DNA from: Oxyruncus cristatus | Lineage: Eukaryota > Chordata > Aves > Passeriformes > Cotingidae | DNA: 64,000 nucleotides | Reading direction: 5' to 3' | Assembly: GCA_013399855.1 (NCBI GenBank) | Contig: VXAY01002192.1 | Coordinates: 2,470,564 to 2,534,563 of the forward strand | In this document: positions 12,790-26,480 of the stretch, piece by piece | Layout of the letters: each line of letters opens with the position of its first letter | Position numbering within the stretch: the first letter of the stretch is position 1 | Made by a program: the position numbers and the translations under genes | Notes under the pieces: model-generated | The model's database searches: none | Told to the model about the DNA's origin: nothing | The model's input: only the letters and a program-made list of their open reading frames with translations

Positions 12790-13340
12790 TCCCGACTGGT
12801 CGCTGTCGCTCGGGGGATGAGGAGAAGCCACCGGGGCTTTTTTTTTCGGGAGAAGGGACACGGGCACCGGGACAGTGCCACCCCTTCTCGGCGAGGTGCT
12901 GCGGCCGCGGCGGGCGGAGGGGTTTTCCCGCCGCAGAGCCCCTTCCCGCCGGGAGCCCCCTGAGGGCGGCGGGACGACCCGGCTCCGCTGTTCCCGCTTT
13001 CCAGCTGAAACGGCCCCGCGTCCGTGCTCAGGGGAACGGGAAAGGCTGGGAAGCCCGAGCGCCGGGAGGAGACAACCCCCGGCAGGAGGAGTGGGGGGGC
13101 AGGTTGTCTGCTCTGAGGGGTGATCCGCCGGGAAGTGCCACAGGGCGGGATCGGGGCTCTCCGAGTGGCAGAGGGGAGATACAGTCGCTGTGGAAGACTT
13201 TAGAGAAAAAGGGGTTATACGCACCTAGAGGCGACTAAGCGGGAAACCACCCTAGGGACAGGACAGAAGGGAACCCCCTCAGGGAGGGACAGAGCAGCCC
13301 TGAGGGACGCGGAAAAGCCACGAGCGTGAGGACTCATCCC
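12790..13340. promoter_or_regulatory. CpG island, likely RAD51AP2 promoter
   Basis: This is the only long GC-rich, CpG-dense stretch in the window, with many CG dinucleotides against an AT-rich background. It ends about 1 kb before the RAD51AP2 start codon. It contains E2F-like motifs: TTTTCCCGCC at 12923-12932, TTCCCGCTTT at 12991-13000 and GCGGGAAA at 13239-13246. I see no TATA box in a clear position. That it drives RAD51AP2 is inferred from position. It could also serve a divergent transcript, for example VSNL1, which lies on this side in human. Confidence 0.75.
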
Positions 13341-14323
13341 CTCCCTGCCTTTCACAGGTATATCCCGCAATCACAGCAGTGTTCCTTGACAAAATGGATT
13401 TTTTCTGCGCCATTAAAGAAGTAAACCTCTCAGATTAGGAGTAGTACTTGTTTGTTGAATCATGCAGTCCTGGTTAAGAAAATTAATTCTCTTAAGTCCA
13501 TACTTCATGAAAGCTTTGAACACGCTCCTGTTGGCTCTCAAGACGGTGACTGGGTTGTTCAGAGACACTGGGCTGTTACAAGGATGATAAATTCTATCAG
13601 CGTATAGAATTTAATTTTATTCAAATTGTGTTCCTCACACTAGGCAGATCACTTCTTAAATGAAGCTGCTGAGTGCAGTTAGCTTGGAGAAACATGCACT
13701 CAAACATCACCAGCACCAGTGCACTTAACAAACCTAGATTTGTACCTCCAACACCAGGGTCTCTTTGTATGTGAAGATAAAACCTAGTACTGTGTTTTGG
13801 CATACCTGAGGGCTTTTTATCAACTTTCCTACAGTTCCATGTTACAAATTATCACACAGTGAAGACAAGACTGGTGATTTAACAATTAAAATTTTAACAA
13901 TTTTAAAAGAATCTGCTCCCAGATTCAGAGGAGTTCATCAGTGGGCATTATTTTCTTGATATTTGTTCTTAGTATTCATTCCTTTTAGCAAAAATACTGT
14001 GTAACAAATGCATGAAAAATGCAATTAATCTCCTTAACTTGTTGACACATCAAAATTATCACCCATTCTATTTTTGAAAACATCTGCAACTTTAGTGAAC
14101 AACTTCTATCTTAAATTCTAGATCTTGGCTTTAAATGTTGTTCAATGATCCTGCCTTTTGTATAAAAAGCAAATATCCACGTGGTAATGTGTAGATGATA
14201 AAACTGATGATCTTGTTTCATGTACAGTTTGTAGATCATTAAGAAATCATTTATACCTAAAACTTTAATATTTCGTAAACTTTCAGGACTGTCTCAGCAA
14301 AAACAGAAGTTATTTTTGTGAGC
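13341..14323 (+). other. RAD51AP2: Presumed 5' UTR/intron between CpG island and start codon
   Basis: No open coding exon is evident. A possible donor (CACAG|GTATAT) lies at 13358 at the edge of the island. A possible acceptor (TTTCAG) ends at 14286, 37 bp before the ATG. This would allow a spliced leader exon, but there is no transcript evidence, so the transcription start is unresolved. Confidence 0.4.
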
Positions 14324-17300
14324 ATGGAAAGTACATGTTCCAAAAGATTTTTAGCTGCAACATCAGATGAAACTGAGTGGTACCTGTATGCAAAGCGAAT
14401 TAAAATAGAAAGTGATCAAGAAAACAGAGAGAAAGAGGAACAGCAAAAGGTAGAACAAAGCACACAGTGTGGGAACAGGTACCAAACATCACTACATGGA
14501 CCCCTGTATTTATCAGAAAGACAAAACCACTGGGAGTTAGAAAAGAGAAGTTGTGACACAGCAAAAAAATCTTGTACAAGAGAGTTTTTCTGTTCAAAAA
14601 ATTGTAGTAATGAAGGATTACCACATAAAGTATCAGAAAATGAACTGTCCACCAAAAAATGGAGTCCTGAAAATGGAGACCAAAACACTACAGAGGATGA
14701 TATTTCATTGAATGTACATGGACAGCATCTTGAAACAGAGCCGCTCGGTGTGTTGAGTGGTGCTGACACATGCCAAAATCTACAGGTATTAAACCCACCT
14801 CAAGTGCAGCAGAACAACACTACTGAAGGAAATAATGAAAGAAATGGGGATAATGGGCTCAAACAAAATTCTTCAGTTACATCCTCAAACAGACACTCAT
14901 TTCAGATGGAATTGTTGAGGCATAAGTCTGTCTCCGATAAAAAGTGGCAACAATACCAGCTTTTGCAAATTCCATTTTTGTGTGCTACCAGTTCTGTGTT
15001 TTCACACACAAAAAATAAGAATAATAATTTTCTGAAAAATGCGTGTTCTGCAGAAGATAAAAATTATTCTGGTAGCAATAAAGAAAATACTACAGAAAGA
15101 GACAGTAAAGAAAAAAATAGTTCATTGTATATAATTCCAACATTGAAACCTTTTAGAAGTATACAGCCACTGGAAATCCCTAATTTTCCTAACATTTCAA
15201 ATAAAATAAATAGTAAAATGTCATCAACTAACTCCAGGGAGACAGGCTGGAAAAATTTTGAAGGCCAACCATCTTTGGTGCAATCCAAACAGATACACGG
15301 GGAGCAAAAAATATCTGAGATAGGGAAACAAAAATTACAAAATGATAAAAGCAGTGTCAGAACTTCAACTGTTGGTTCTGAATTTAAAGAAAAGAATAAC
15401 ACACCACCCAACAAACATGAGCACAGTGCTTCAGCAGAAGGAGAAGTATCTGCAACTTATTTCAGAGGTGACATTGAATGTAATAAAATGTTTGCTGAAA
15501 ATGACTTCAAAGATAAAATGCTGGAGAATTCAGAAGGTGATGATGACCAGAAGTCAAAGATTCTCATTTACATTAGTGCTAAAAATGTTCAGAATGAGAA
15601 ATGTGTCAACTGTAATGATCTTTTGCAGAGAATGGGGAGGAAGAGCAGTAATGAGAATGCAGGAACATTTCATATACAGACGAGTATTCCAGTAATAACA
15701 GAAGCATTACAGGAAAATAAGTTAGACCTGCACTGTGTTGTGCATAATTCCAACACTGACATTAGTTTGTATGAAGCAGAGTCAAAACTCCCCACAAAGG
15801 AAATACTTGATTTCCAAAGATATGTAATGAAAAGTATTATATTTGGAAGAAATTGTCCTCGCATTATTGTGCAGAATTTTCCAGATAAGACAGTGAGTTG
15901 CAACATATTTAGGGGGAAGGAAATGTTCAAATTAAAGTTTTCATTTCAAAACAAGTTGTTTGAATGGGTCAGGACATGGACTGAGCCTTCACATGAAGAT
16001 AGGCCCACATGCCGGGATGACGGTGTTACACCTTGGCTTCACTGTCGTGACACATTAAATGAGCAGTCTGATGGTCAAGAGTTAGTAAAGAGCGCTGTCA
16101 ATAGGAACCACAATGATAAAATGTTCATTTGTTTGCTGGCTGTTATTTCAAAGCATCTGAAGGTGGAGCTACTAAAGACAATTTTTGCTTCCTTTTTCAG
16201 TAGCACAAATACTTTATTGCCAGTTGAAGGAAAGTCTATGCAGGAGGAGAAACAGCCTTTATGTGGCAGAAAACAAAATCAGTTAAATTCATGCACAGAT
16301 GATATGTGGAGGCAAAACAAAGAATTTCTTAAAGAAAACTGTACTTATGCAGGCTTTGTAAGTTCTAAATTTGTCAAAACCATTGATTTTGAATCACATA
16401 ATGAATGCCAAAGGAGATGCTTTTCTAGATCTTTAGGTGAAGAAGAGTACACTTGTCTACAAAGAGGAGCCCTCTTTCATAACCAAAAAGGCAGATTATG
16501 TAAGAGAAGACATGTCAGGAAGCACCACCTCTTATCCAGAGAGAATGAAGGGTTTAGCCCCTATTTGAGGTCAGTCAGTCACAAAAGCAGTATGAAAAAG
16601 CAAATTTTAGTTGCTAGGCACCTAATCTTGCTGCAGGGTACTCCTTATTGTTCTTCACTAGACAAGACATATTGCTGCAATATCACGAAAATACAGTATC
16701 TGGCCAATCGTAGGTTTCAGAGTTACTTTCCTGCCCATTCACAACTGAAATTTGAAAAGGTAAATAGTAAATGCACAGTTCAGGAAACGTTGGTAACTAC
16801 TGTAAAGCAGGAGAAGAAGAAACCAAGCACGATGCTTAATAGCTGTGTTCATGTAGGAAGATTTAAAACTTTCCCCTTTGTTATATGTGAAAATAAGAAA
16901 CACAAAACAACTGAATATAGAACCTGCATAACTTCTGCAAATGAAGTCACATATACCATGAAAAAATATTTGGGCACTTTTAGTTGTATAAATGCTGATG
17001 AAGAAGAACACGTTAATTCAAAAGAGATTGAAATAAATTCTCATAATTTTTTTTCTAAAATATCTTCTTCTATTTTTGACACATATGAAAAAATTCCCCT
17101 TATTGCTGATTCTGAAGACTTTGACCAGATCCCAGTTGTAAACCAAGACAGTTCTATCAAAAAAAAGTTGTGTGAAGAAAGGGCAATCACTGGTCCAAGA
17201 GAGGTTCGGTGTTTGCCTGTTAAATCAAACGATGTCTTAATTTTACCTGAACAGTCAAAAGCAACTACGGAAAAATATAATTCTCTCCTGTCACTAGACA

Positions 17301-18290
17301 GACAAACAAACAAACATGAATATTATGAAGAATTAGATACTTATAGCCCACATTTAACAAATGAAAAAGAAAAAGTGGAAGGCCAAAATACTTATTTAAA
17401 TTCTGAAAAGTCGTTTCCCAGTTCCTCCCGTGTTTGTCAGCCTGTCACTTTGCCATTGGATAGCAGCATTTTTGTCGATAGAGGAGTAAGTGATGATGGA
17501 CACTGCAGGAGTTCCTCAAGTACAGGCAAACTAAATGACAGTGAAACAATTCATGCCATGGTACAGTATCCACCCAGGGGAAGTCCTGAGATGACAGATA
17601 CAAACTTGCAATTACAGGCCAAAGAAACAGCGCAGTTTTCTTTACAGAGGCGTGAACGGACAAATCAGACAGTCAGTTTAGAGCCAGCAACTTTGAAACA
17701 GCATCTTGATTATGTAAAAGAACAGGAAGAAATAAATGATGAACAAATGCATGTAACTAATGAAAGTCAATGTGAGACTGTGATGAATGACTTGATTATG
17801 TCACATTCAGAAGATGAATCTCAAACATTCATTGCTGCAGAAAAGGAATTAAAAATGCATTTATCCATAGTGAACAATGGATATCTTGAGGATGTAAAAG
17901 ATAAGTATTTACCTTTAGAAAATAAAATCACACATGAATTTGAACTGAAGACAAAATTTGATTTAGTGCTGGAAGAGTTACGTATGTTTCATGAAATTAG
18001 CAAAGGAAATGAAAGCAATTTATCTAGTTTGGAAACAAACTCACATGAAAATTATTGGGAATTAGATAATTCTGAGGGGATAGATGGAAATGTGACAAGT
18101 GTTTCTCAAAACAAAATATGTATTTCTTCTCCAATCTGTGGTACCACTGAGAAGCAAAACATAATAGACAGTAATGGAAGTTTGTTAAATGAAAAGATAT
18201 TAAATGAAAATAAAGACCAAGAAGTACCTAAGGAATATTGTATTTCAAGACTGTCAAGTGAAGAATTGTTGCATTCACCTGTTGCAGAAG
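14324..18290 (+). CDS. RAD51AP2: RAD51AP2 exon 1 (RAD51-associated protein 2)
   Basis: This giant exon encodes residues 1-1322 plus one base of codon 1323. RAD51AP2 is a vertebrate germline/meiotic nuclear protein that binds the RAD51 recombinase through its C-terminus. I recognise it by blocks resembling the human protein as I recall it: IFDTYEKIPL at about 917-926, FDLVLEELRMFHEIS at about 1212-1226, and QEVPKE followed by SSEELL just before the exon end. The rest is Ser/Asn/Lys/Glu-rich and looks disordered. Basic clusters (AKRIKIE at 23-29, KRRHVRK at 727-733) could be nuclear signals. The ATG at 14324 has a good Kozak context (AGCATGG). The open frame extends a few codons upstream without another ATG. 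The exon ends at GAAG|GTAAGC. Reading on past the donor meets a stop at 18343, so that extension is probably intron. Confidence 0.93.
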
Positions 18291-19816
18291 GTAAGCATGT
18301 GGAATTATTGGCTATTATGTTAATAAGAGAGTTTAAATTTTAGCCAATACTTGATTTGCTTTAAAGTTATGTTTCTCAGCTCAGCTAATTCCATAGCAAG
18401 AACCGATTTTTCGTGGAACTGTTCAAGGTTTGTCAGACTTGCCTATGAGTAGCCAAAGGTAAAAAACCCACACTACTACTGCTACTACTACTGTGTAGCT
18501 CAGAATTCACTCAGTCAGTTTCAGGCTTCCTCAGACCTGTGTTAATGCTCCTTCTGTTACAGATTATTAGTTTTGTCTTTGGTTTCACCATAATGAGATT
18601 TAAAACCACCAAAATATTTAAAAGCTTGCTGAGATTCACGTTCACACAGACAGAAGTCCAGTTAAAATGTGATACAATGTTTACAAGGGATACAGCTGTT
18701 TTCTTACAACTGATGTCATGGAATCAAGAAAGAGTCATGGAACAGTTTGGGTTGGAAGAACCTTTCTAGGTCCTCAAGTCCAACCCCTTGCAATGAGCAG
18801 GGGCATCTGCAACTAGATCAGGTTGCTGAGAACCCCGTAAAACTTGACCTTGAATATGAGTATGCAACTGTATAACTTGAATCTACTGTAACTACAGTTA
18901 TGTTTGTTCAAAGTTCAGATCCTGCCGTTTTTTAATTCTTATATTTTTCCTTAAAGAAGCACAGTCCCCACTTCAAAGAGTGTGTCAGAAATCTGCTTTG
19001 TAAACTCTAAGACTCCTACCCCATTTGCTACAGAATCAGGAGGTATTTAATGAGTAAAGGAAGAACAGTAAGAAGAAAACCAGTTGAATGCTGTACCTTC
19101 TTTTACAAACAGCTTCAACGTGATAAGTAAATTACCCAGGCACTTTTCAAATAGGATATTTATCAGATTTTGTATCTGAAATTCAGTTTGCAGAAGTGAC
19201 ATTTCTCACAGCTGCAAATAAAATCAGGAAGGGATATGCTTTGGTCATATTTGATAAATAACCTGATGAAAATGCAGCCATCTCAAAATTTTAATCTGAA
19301 ATCGGTTTCTCAGGGACTTAGTTCTAAATTTATATAGTGAGGATTGCAGGGTTTTTATGAAGGTAATTATTGTTTGGGAAGCAAGTGGAGAAGTGTCACA
19401 GAAAAGCCCCAGAGGGAATTCTATTCAGTAGACTTTTAACAGTACAATTTACTACAAGTTACACCTGAGTGCTTTGCTCCAGAGGATGGAAACCTAACAG
19501 ATACTGGGTAGAAGGCTCAGTAAGTGATCCCTTTTCTGCCTAAACCTGGATTAAGAAGATCCAAGTGCAGCAAATGATATGTCAGCAGAGGATTTAAAAC
19601 TCTATTATTGCATCTATACAAAGGAAAACTTCATGAAGTGTAGAATTAGCTTTTGTCAAGCCTCTGAGAATGAGACTTTGTAGCTTCCTCAATATTTCCT
19701 GTCGTATGTTTTCATCACATCAACAAGAATCACAAATTAAGAACTAGATGAAAAAAACTTAGCTTTTTGTTAACAGAAGTCATTTAAAGTCTTACATGTT
19801 GTATTTCTGTTTTAAG
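18291..19816 (+). other. RAD51AP2: RAD51AP2 intron 1 (phase 1)
   Basis: Bounded by the donor GTAAGC and the acceptor TTCTGTTTTAAG. It holds a small (CTA)n-like run at about 18474-18492 and an antisense CR1 fragment at about 18716-18860. No other exon was seen. Confidence 0.8.
18716..18860 (-). mobile_element. CR1 LINE 3' end, antisense, intronic
   Basis: The + strand shows 'gggttggaagaacctttctagg', 'caagtccaaccccttgcaatg' and 'gcaactagatcaggttgctgag', the reverse complement of a CR1 3' end. It is a short, diverged copy within RAD51AP2 intron 1. Confidence 0.88.
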
Positions 19817-19918
19817 ATTATTTAGGTGCATCTTATAGAAATCCATACACATGGGACCCTGCTTTTTTGCCCTGCACACTTTTTAAGGAACAAAGCTATA
19901 ATTTACAGAGAGAAGGAG
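19817..19918 (+). CDS. RAD51AP2: RAD51AP2 exon 2
   Basis: A 102-bp exon too short to stand out as an open frame. It starts after TTTTAAG and ends at GGAG|GTAAGAG, so it is 34 codons long and flanked by phase-1 introns. It completes codon 1323 (Asp) and encodes residues up to the first base of codon 1357. Its peptide contains DPAFLP followed by an E-x-x-Y-N-L-x-R-x-G pattern. This resembles the human RAD51AP2 segment between the large exon and the C-terminal motif, where I recall a PAFLP block. The frame fits both neighbours exactly. Residue similarity outside PAFLP is modest. Confidence 0.85.
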
Positions 19919-22769
<2,851 letters not shown>

Positions 22770-23060
22770 CTTATTGGATTCTTTTACCAGTCTTCACATC
22801 TGGGATCATTCTGCCTGAAAACTGTTGAAATGTTTTAATGTTAAGTTTTTTTTGTTGATACTTTGATCTTTGTGGTTTAAGGGGGTTTTAGATATTAATA
22901 TTGCAGTATTTGCTTGTGATTTATTTAGGAATACTCCTGTGAATACTTGGTAGCAAAGGGATTTATAATGAATGTTTACTAGTAGAAGTTTTAATGGAAG
23001 GATGAAATCCTTTTAAAGTTTATGTAATATTAATAAAATCTTTCATGTATTTTTCATCTA
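22770..23060 (+). other. RAD51AP2: RAD51AP2 3' UTR
   Basis: AT-rich sequence from the stop codon to just beyond the first strong polyadenylation signal. The end is approximate because the cleavage site cannot be read from sequence alone. Confidence 0.6.
23032..23037 (+). terminator. RAD51AP2: Polyadenylation signal AATAAA
   Basis: A canonical AATAAA about 260 bp after the stop codon, followed by T-rich sequence (TTTCATGTATTTTTC) suited to a downstream element. Confidence 0.65.
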
Positions 23061-25049
23061 TTAAAATATACAGTTAAAATTTTCTGTCACACACACATTC
23101 TTTGAATCTTCTGTGTATTTATATAGTTTTAAAAACTTAATTAGTATTTTTAAAGAGATTTGTTACAAATATTTAAAGTGATGTAGAAGAGAATTTCAGG
23201 AGGCTAAATTTAGATTACCAAAGGGAAGATTATGTTTTAGGATTCAGAGGTTGTTTCCTCTGAGGTACTTTCAGTTCCATGTACTTGTCATGTTAGAGAA
23301 AGACTTGGAAAGGAAGAGAGGTATAAATGCTGCAGACAGATTGTGTCATTGTGAGGGCACTGATTTCATTGCAAACAACGTGGAAGCAAAATATCAGGAC
23401 ACAAATCCTGGAGATTATATATCTTGAAAAATGGGGATACTTGGGCTGCTCTGGAGCATGCAGATCCTGGTTGGGGACATCTGTTAATAATTGTTAGTAT
23501 GCTAATATTTTGTTGTAAAGAATAGGGACAGTTTCAACTGAATAAAAGCACAAAGAAAAAATCTGAGTGAAATCTGAAAAAAAATCACCAAGGTGTCAGA
23601 ACAAGAATAATCCAATAACCAATATTCAGAAGAAAGGTTTAAATCTCCTTTGAATGCATTGTTTTAGAAAGAGCATATTTGACATTGCTGTGGATGAGAG
23701 AGAATTCCAGTATAAAAAGTGTTACAGAACAGTGATGGAATGGTGATAAACCCTGGTACAAATAATAACACATGGTTGCAACTGACACAGGGAAACCGAG
23801 CAAGCTGAATTGATAGAGAAATGCACCTGTAGATGAGTTACTCTATAGAATCTATAACAACAGTGCAAAGTCACTACACAGTTTAATTTCTTTATCAGCA
23901 GCCTTGGAATATGTCATATATAATAGTGAACATATCAGTATGCTTATCCTATAAGGATCTAAATAAGAAAAGGAAATTCAGTCTACAATATTGAGATAAA
24001 TCAATGAGACAATAAAATCTAAAAGAAAAAGGATTATAATTTGATTCATAATTCCTGTTATATGAAATAGTAAAAATGTCAGATGAACATTTGTTTCTAG
24101 GAAAAGCTGGTTTTAAAATACGGGTTTCTAAACTGACCTATTTACCATAGGTTTTCCAAGAGGTGTAGTAAATGGTGTGCACCATTTAAACAATAAAACT
24201 TACTAACTTTCCCACTAAAAATTTGAGGATGCAAATATAAAACTGTCCAGGCTAATGGAAAGCATATTTCTAGAGGTTACAGGACAAGAAATTATCCTTC
24301 CTTTATCAATATACTTAATTCATAGAAAAGTTTAAAAGGACTACGCAAATGGACAAGTAGAAAACATGTTCAGAAGCAGCTCTTAGAAGTGCAGGGCCAT
24401 TAGTCAACTCCCTTGGGAATATGCAAATGAGACAGAGGTATCCAGTCAGGCAGCTGAACAGGGACGGATGGACTAGACTTTGTTGCACCTTCACCATCAA
24501 CAGCAGACATCTCTGTCTCAGAGAGGGTGACTTGGCATTATAGGTGAGGGCATGTCATGGTGACAGAGTGGAGCAGCTTGAGGACCCGTGCTTGGTAGCA
24601 ACCCCTGAATGTCAGCTGAGGGTCAGTAAAGGGATGCTGCTTTGTCAGTGCTCTGTAAGAAGTATCTGCTTAAAATTTCCTCGGAATGCAGCAGGAAGCA
24701 ACTGATCACTTTAACTAAGTGTTTTTTATTGTGTACCAGCACAGAGCAAGAACAGCTGGTCTATAGGCATCTGAATGTCCTGCTGGAGTTTTGTCCTCAC
24801 AGGTGGACAAACAGTTTCTTGAGCGCTGCCTGACATGAACTGGCCATCAGGAATGATGTCTTACCCACAGCTTCTCTCGTACTTGTAAAGGCTGATGTTT
24901 ACAATAGGAGGACTCCCTACAATTTGGGAGTGATACTTCTGTATTTCCAACACATTCTCTGAACTCTTTGGGAAGACCTCTCTCTGTGTCATTCCCCATC
25001 CTGCACCTCTGGTGGAAAAAGATACTTTTACTCCGCTCTCCATCTACTT
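23061..25049. other. Intergenic tract, nothing recognised
   Basis: Unique AT-rich sequence downstream of RAD51AP2. No exon, RNA gene or clear repeat was seen before the CR1 at about 25050. Confidence 0.5.
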
Positions 25050-25504
25050 TTGCCGCTCTCCATCATTTACCAACAGTCCTGGCTCACTGGGGAGGTCCCA
25101 GACGACTGGAAGTTGGCAAACGCCACGCCAATCCACAAAAAGGGCCGGAAGGAAGATCCGGGAAACTACAGGCCTGTCAGCCTGACCTCAGTGCCTGGCA
25201 AGGTTATGGAGCAGATCATCCTAAGTGCAATCACACAGCACCTACAGGATGGACAAGGGATCAGACCCAGCCAGCACGGGTTTAGGAAGGGCAGGTCCTG
25301 TCTGACCAACCTGATCTCCTTCTACGATCGGGTGACGCGCCTGGTGGATGAGGGGAAGGTTGTGGATGTGTCTATCTGGACTTTAGCAAAGCCTTCGACA
25401 CCGTCTCCCACAGCATTCTCCTGAAAAAACTGGCAGCCCACGGCTTGGACAGGGGCACCCTGTGCTGGGTTAGGAACTGGCTGGAGGGCCGGGCCCAGAG
25501 AGTG

Positions 25505-26029
25505 NNNNNNNNNNNNNNNNNNNNNNNNNNNNNNNNNNNNNNNNNNNNNNNNNNNNNNNNNNNNNNNNNNNNNNNNNNNNNNNNNNNNNNNNNNNNNNNN
25601 NNNNNNNNNNNNNNNNNNNNNNNNNNNNNNNNNNNNNNNNNNNNNNNNNNNNNNNNNNNNNNNNNNNNNNNNNNNNNNNNNNNNNNNNNNNNNNNNNNNN
25701 NNNNNNNNNNNNNNNNNNNNNNNNNNNNNNNNNNNNNNNNNNNNNNNNNNNNNNNNNNNNNNNNNNNNNNNNNNNNNNNNNNNNNNNNNNNNNNNNNNNN
25801 NNNNNNNNNNNNNNNNNNNNNNNNNNNNNNNNNNNNNNNNNNNNNNNNNNNNNNNNNNNNNNNNNNNNNNNNNNNNNNNNNNNNNNNNNNNNNNNNNNNN
25901 NNNNNNNNNNNNNNNNNNNNNNNNNNNNNNNNNNNNNNNNNNNNNNNNNNNNNNNNNNNNNNNNNNNNNNNNNNNNNNNNNNNNNNNNNNNNNNNNNNNN
26001 NNNNNNNNNNNNNNNNNNNNNNNNNNNNN
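25505..26029. other. Assembly gap (525 N)
   Basis: A run of 525 undetermined bases entirely inside the young CR1. Open frames drawn across it are artefacts. The gap likely reflects a failure to assemble a high-copy, near-identical repeat. Confidence 0.99.
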
Positions 26030-26446
26030 AGGCTGGTGAAGGGACTTGAACACAAGTCCTATGAGGAGAGGCTGAAGGAGCTGGGGTTGTTTAGCCTGGA
26101 GAAGAGAAGGCTCAGGGGAGACCTCATTGCTCTCTACAACTATCTGAAAGGAGGTTGTAGCCAGGTGGGGGTTGGTCTCTTCTCCCAGGCAACCAACCGT
26201 AAGACAAGAGGGCATGGCCTTAAGCTGTGCCAGGGGAGGTTTAGGTTAGATATCAGAAAGAAATTCTTTCCAGAGAGAGTAATCAGCCATTGGAATGGGC
26301 TGCCCAGGGAAGTGGTGGATTCTCCATCCCTGGAGGTTTTCAAGACGAGGCTGGACGTGGCACTTAATGCCATAGTCTAGTAACCATAGTGGGGTTGGAT
26401 CAAGGGTTGGACTTGATGATCTCCGAGGTCCTTTCCAACCCGTCTG

Positions 26447-26480
26447 ATTCTATGATTCTATGATTCTATGATTCTATGAT
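26447..26480 (+). repeat. (ATTCTATG)n CR1 terminal microsatellite
   Basis: Four exact 8-bp units plus two bases mark the 3' end of the CR1 copy and set its orientation. Confidence 0.95.

Larger units (their letters stand above)
25050..26480 (+). mobile_element. Young CR1 LINE with reverse transcriptase remnant, contains gap
   Basis: A 5'-truncated CR1 that keeps part of ORF2 and the whole 3' end. From 25050 the frame reads CR1 reverse transcriptase blocks: GEVPDDWKLAN, NYRPVSLTSVPGKVMEQ and GFRKGRSCLTNL. Near 25370 the frame breaks by one missing base before the LDFSKAFDTVS-type catalytic segment, so the copy is dead. After the gap it resumes with 'gaggagaggctgaaggagct' and runs to a terminal (ATTCTATG)4 tail at 26447-26480. 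The part after 26088 is about 98% identical to the CR1 at 58.3 kb, so the insertion is recent. Confidence 0.96.

Noticed and set aside
1..12790. VSNL1 coding exons on the minus strand
   Set aside because: I looked for the expected conserved EF-hand coding sequence and its N-terminal exon and saw none. Any VSNL1 part here would be non-coding.
12715..13224. 169-codon minus-strand open frame over the CpG island
   Set aside because: Stop codons are rare in GC-rich DNA. The peptide is Pro/Ser/Arg-rich low complexity with no domain, and overlapping frames on the other strand are equally open.
14318..14323. GTG at 14318 as the start codon of RAD51AP2
   Set aside because: Nuclear genes of birds start at ATG; the ATG at 14324 has a good Kozak context two codons later.
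14416..17663. Minus-strand and other-frame open frames inside the RAD51AP2 large exon
   Set aside because: They are shadows of the real frame; an A-rich coding strand leaves few stops on the opposite strand.
25322..26380. Long open frames of 227-311 codons
   Set aside because: They run through 525 undetermined bases; only the CR1-derived flanks are real sequence.
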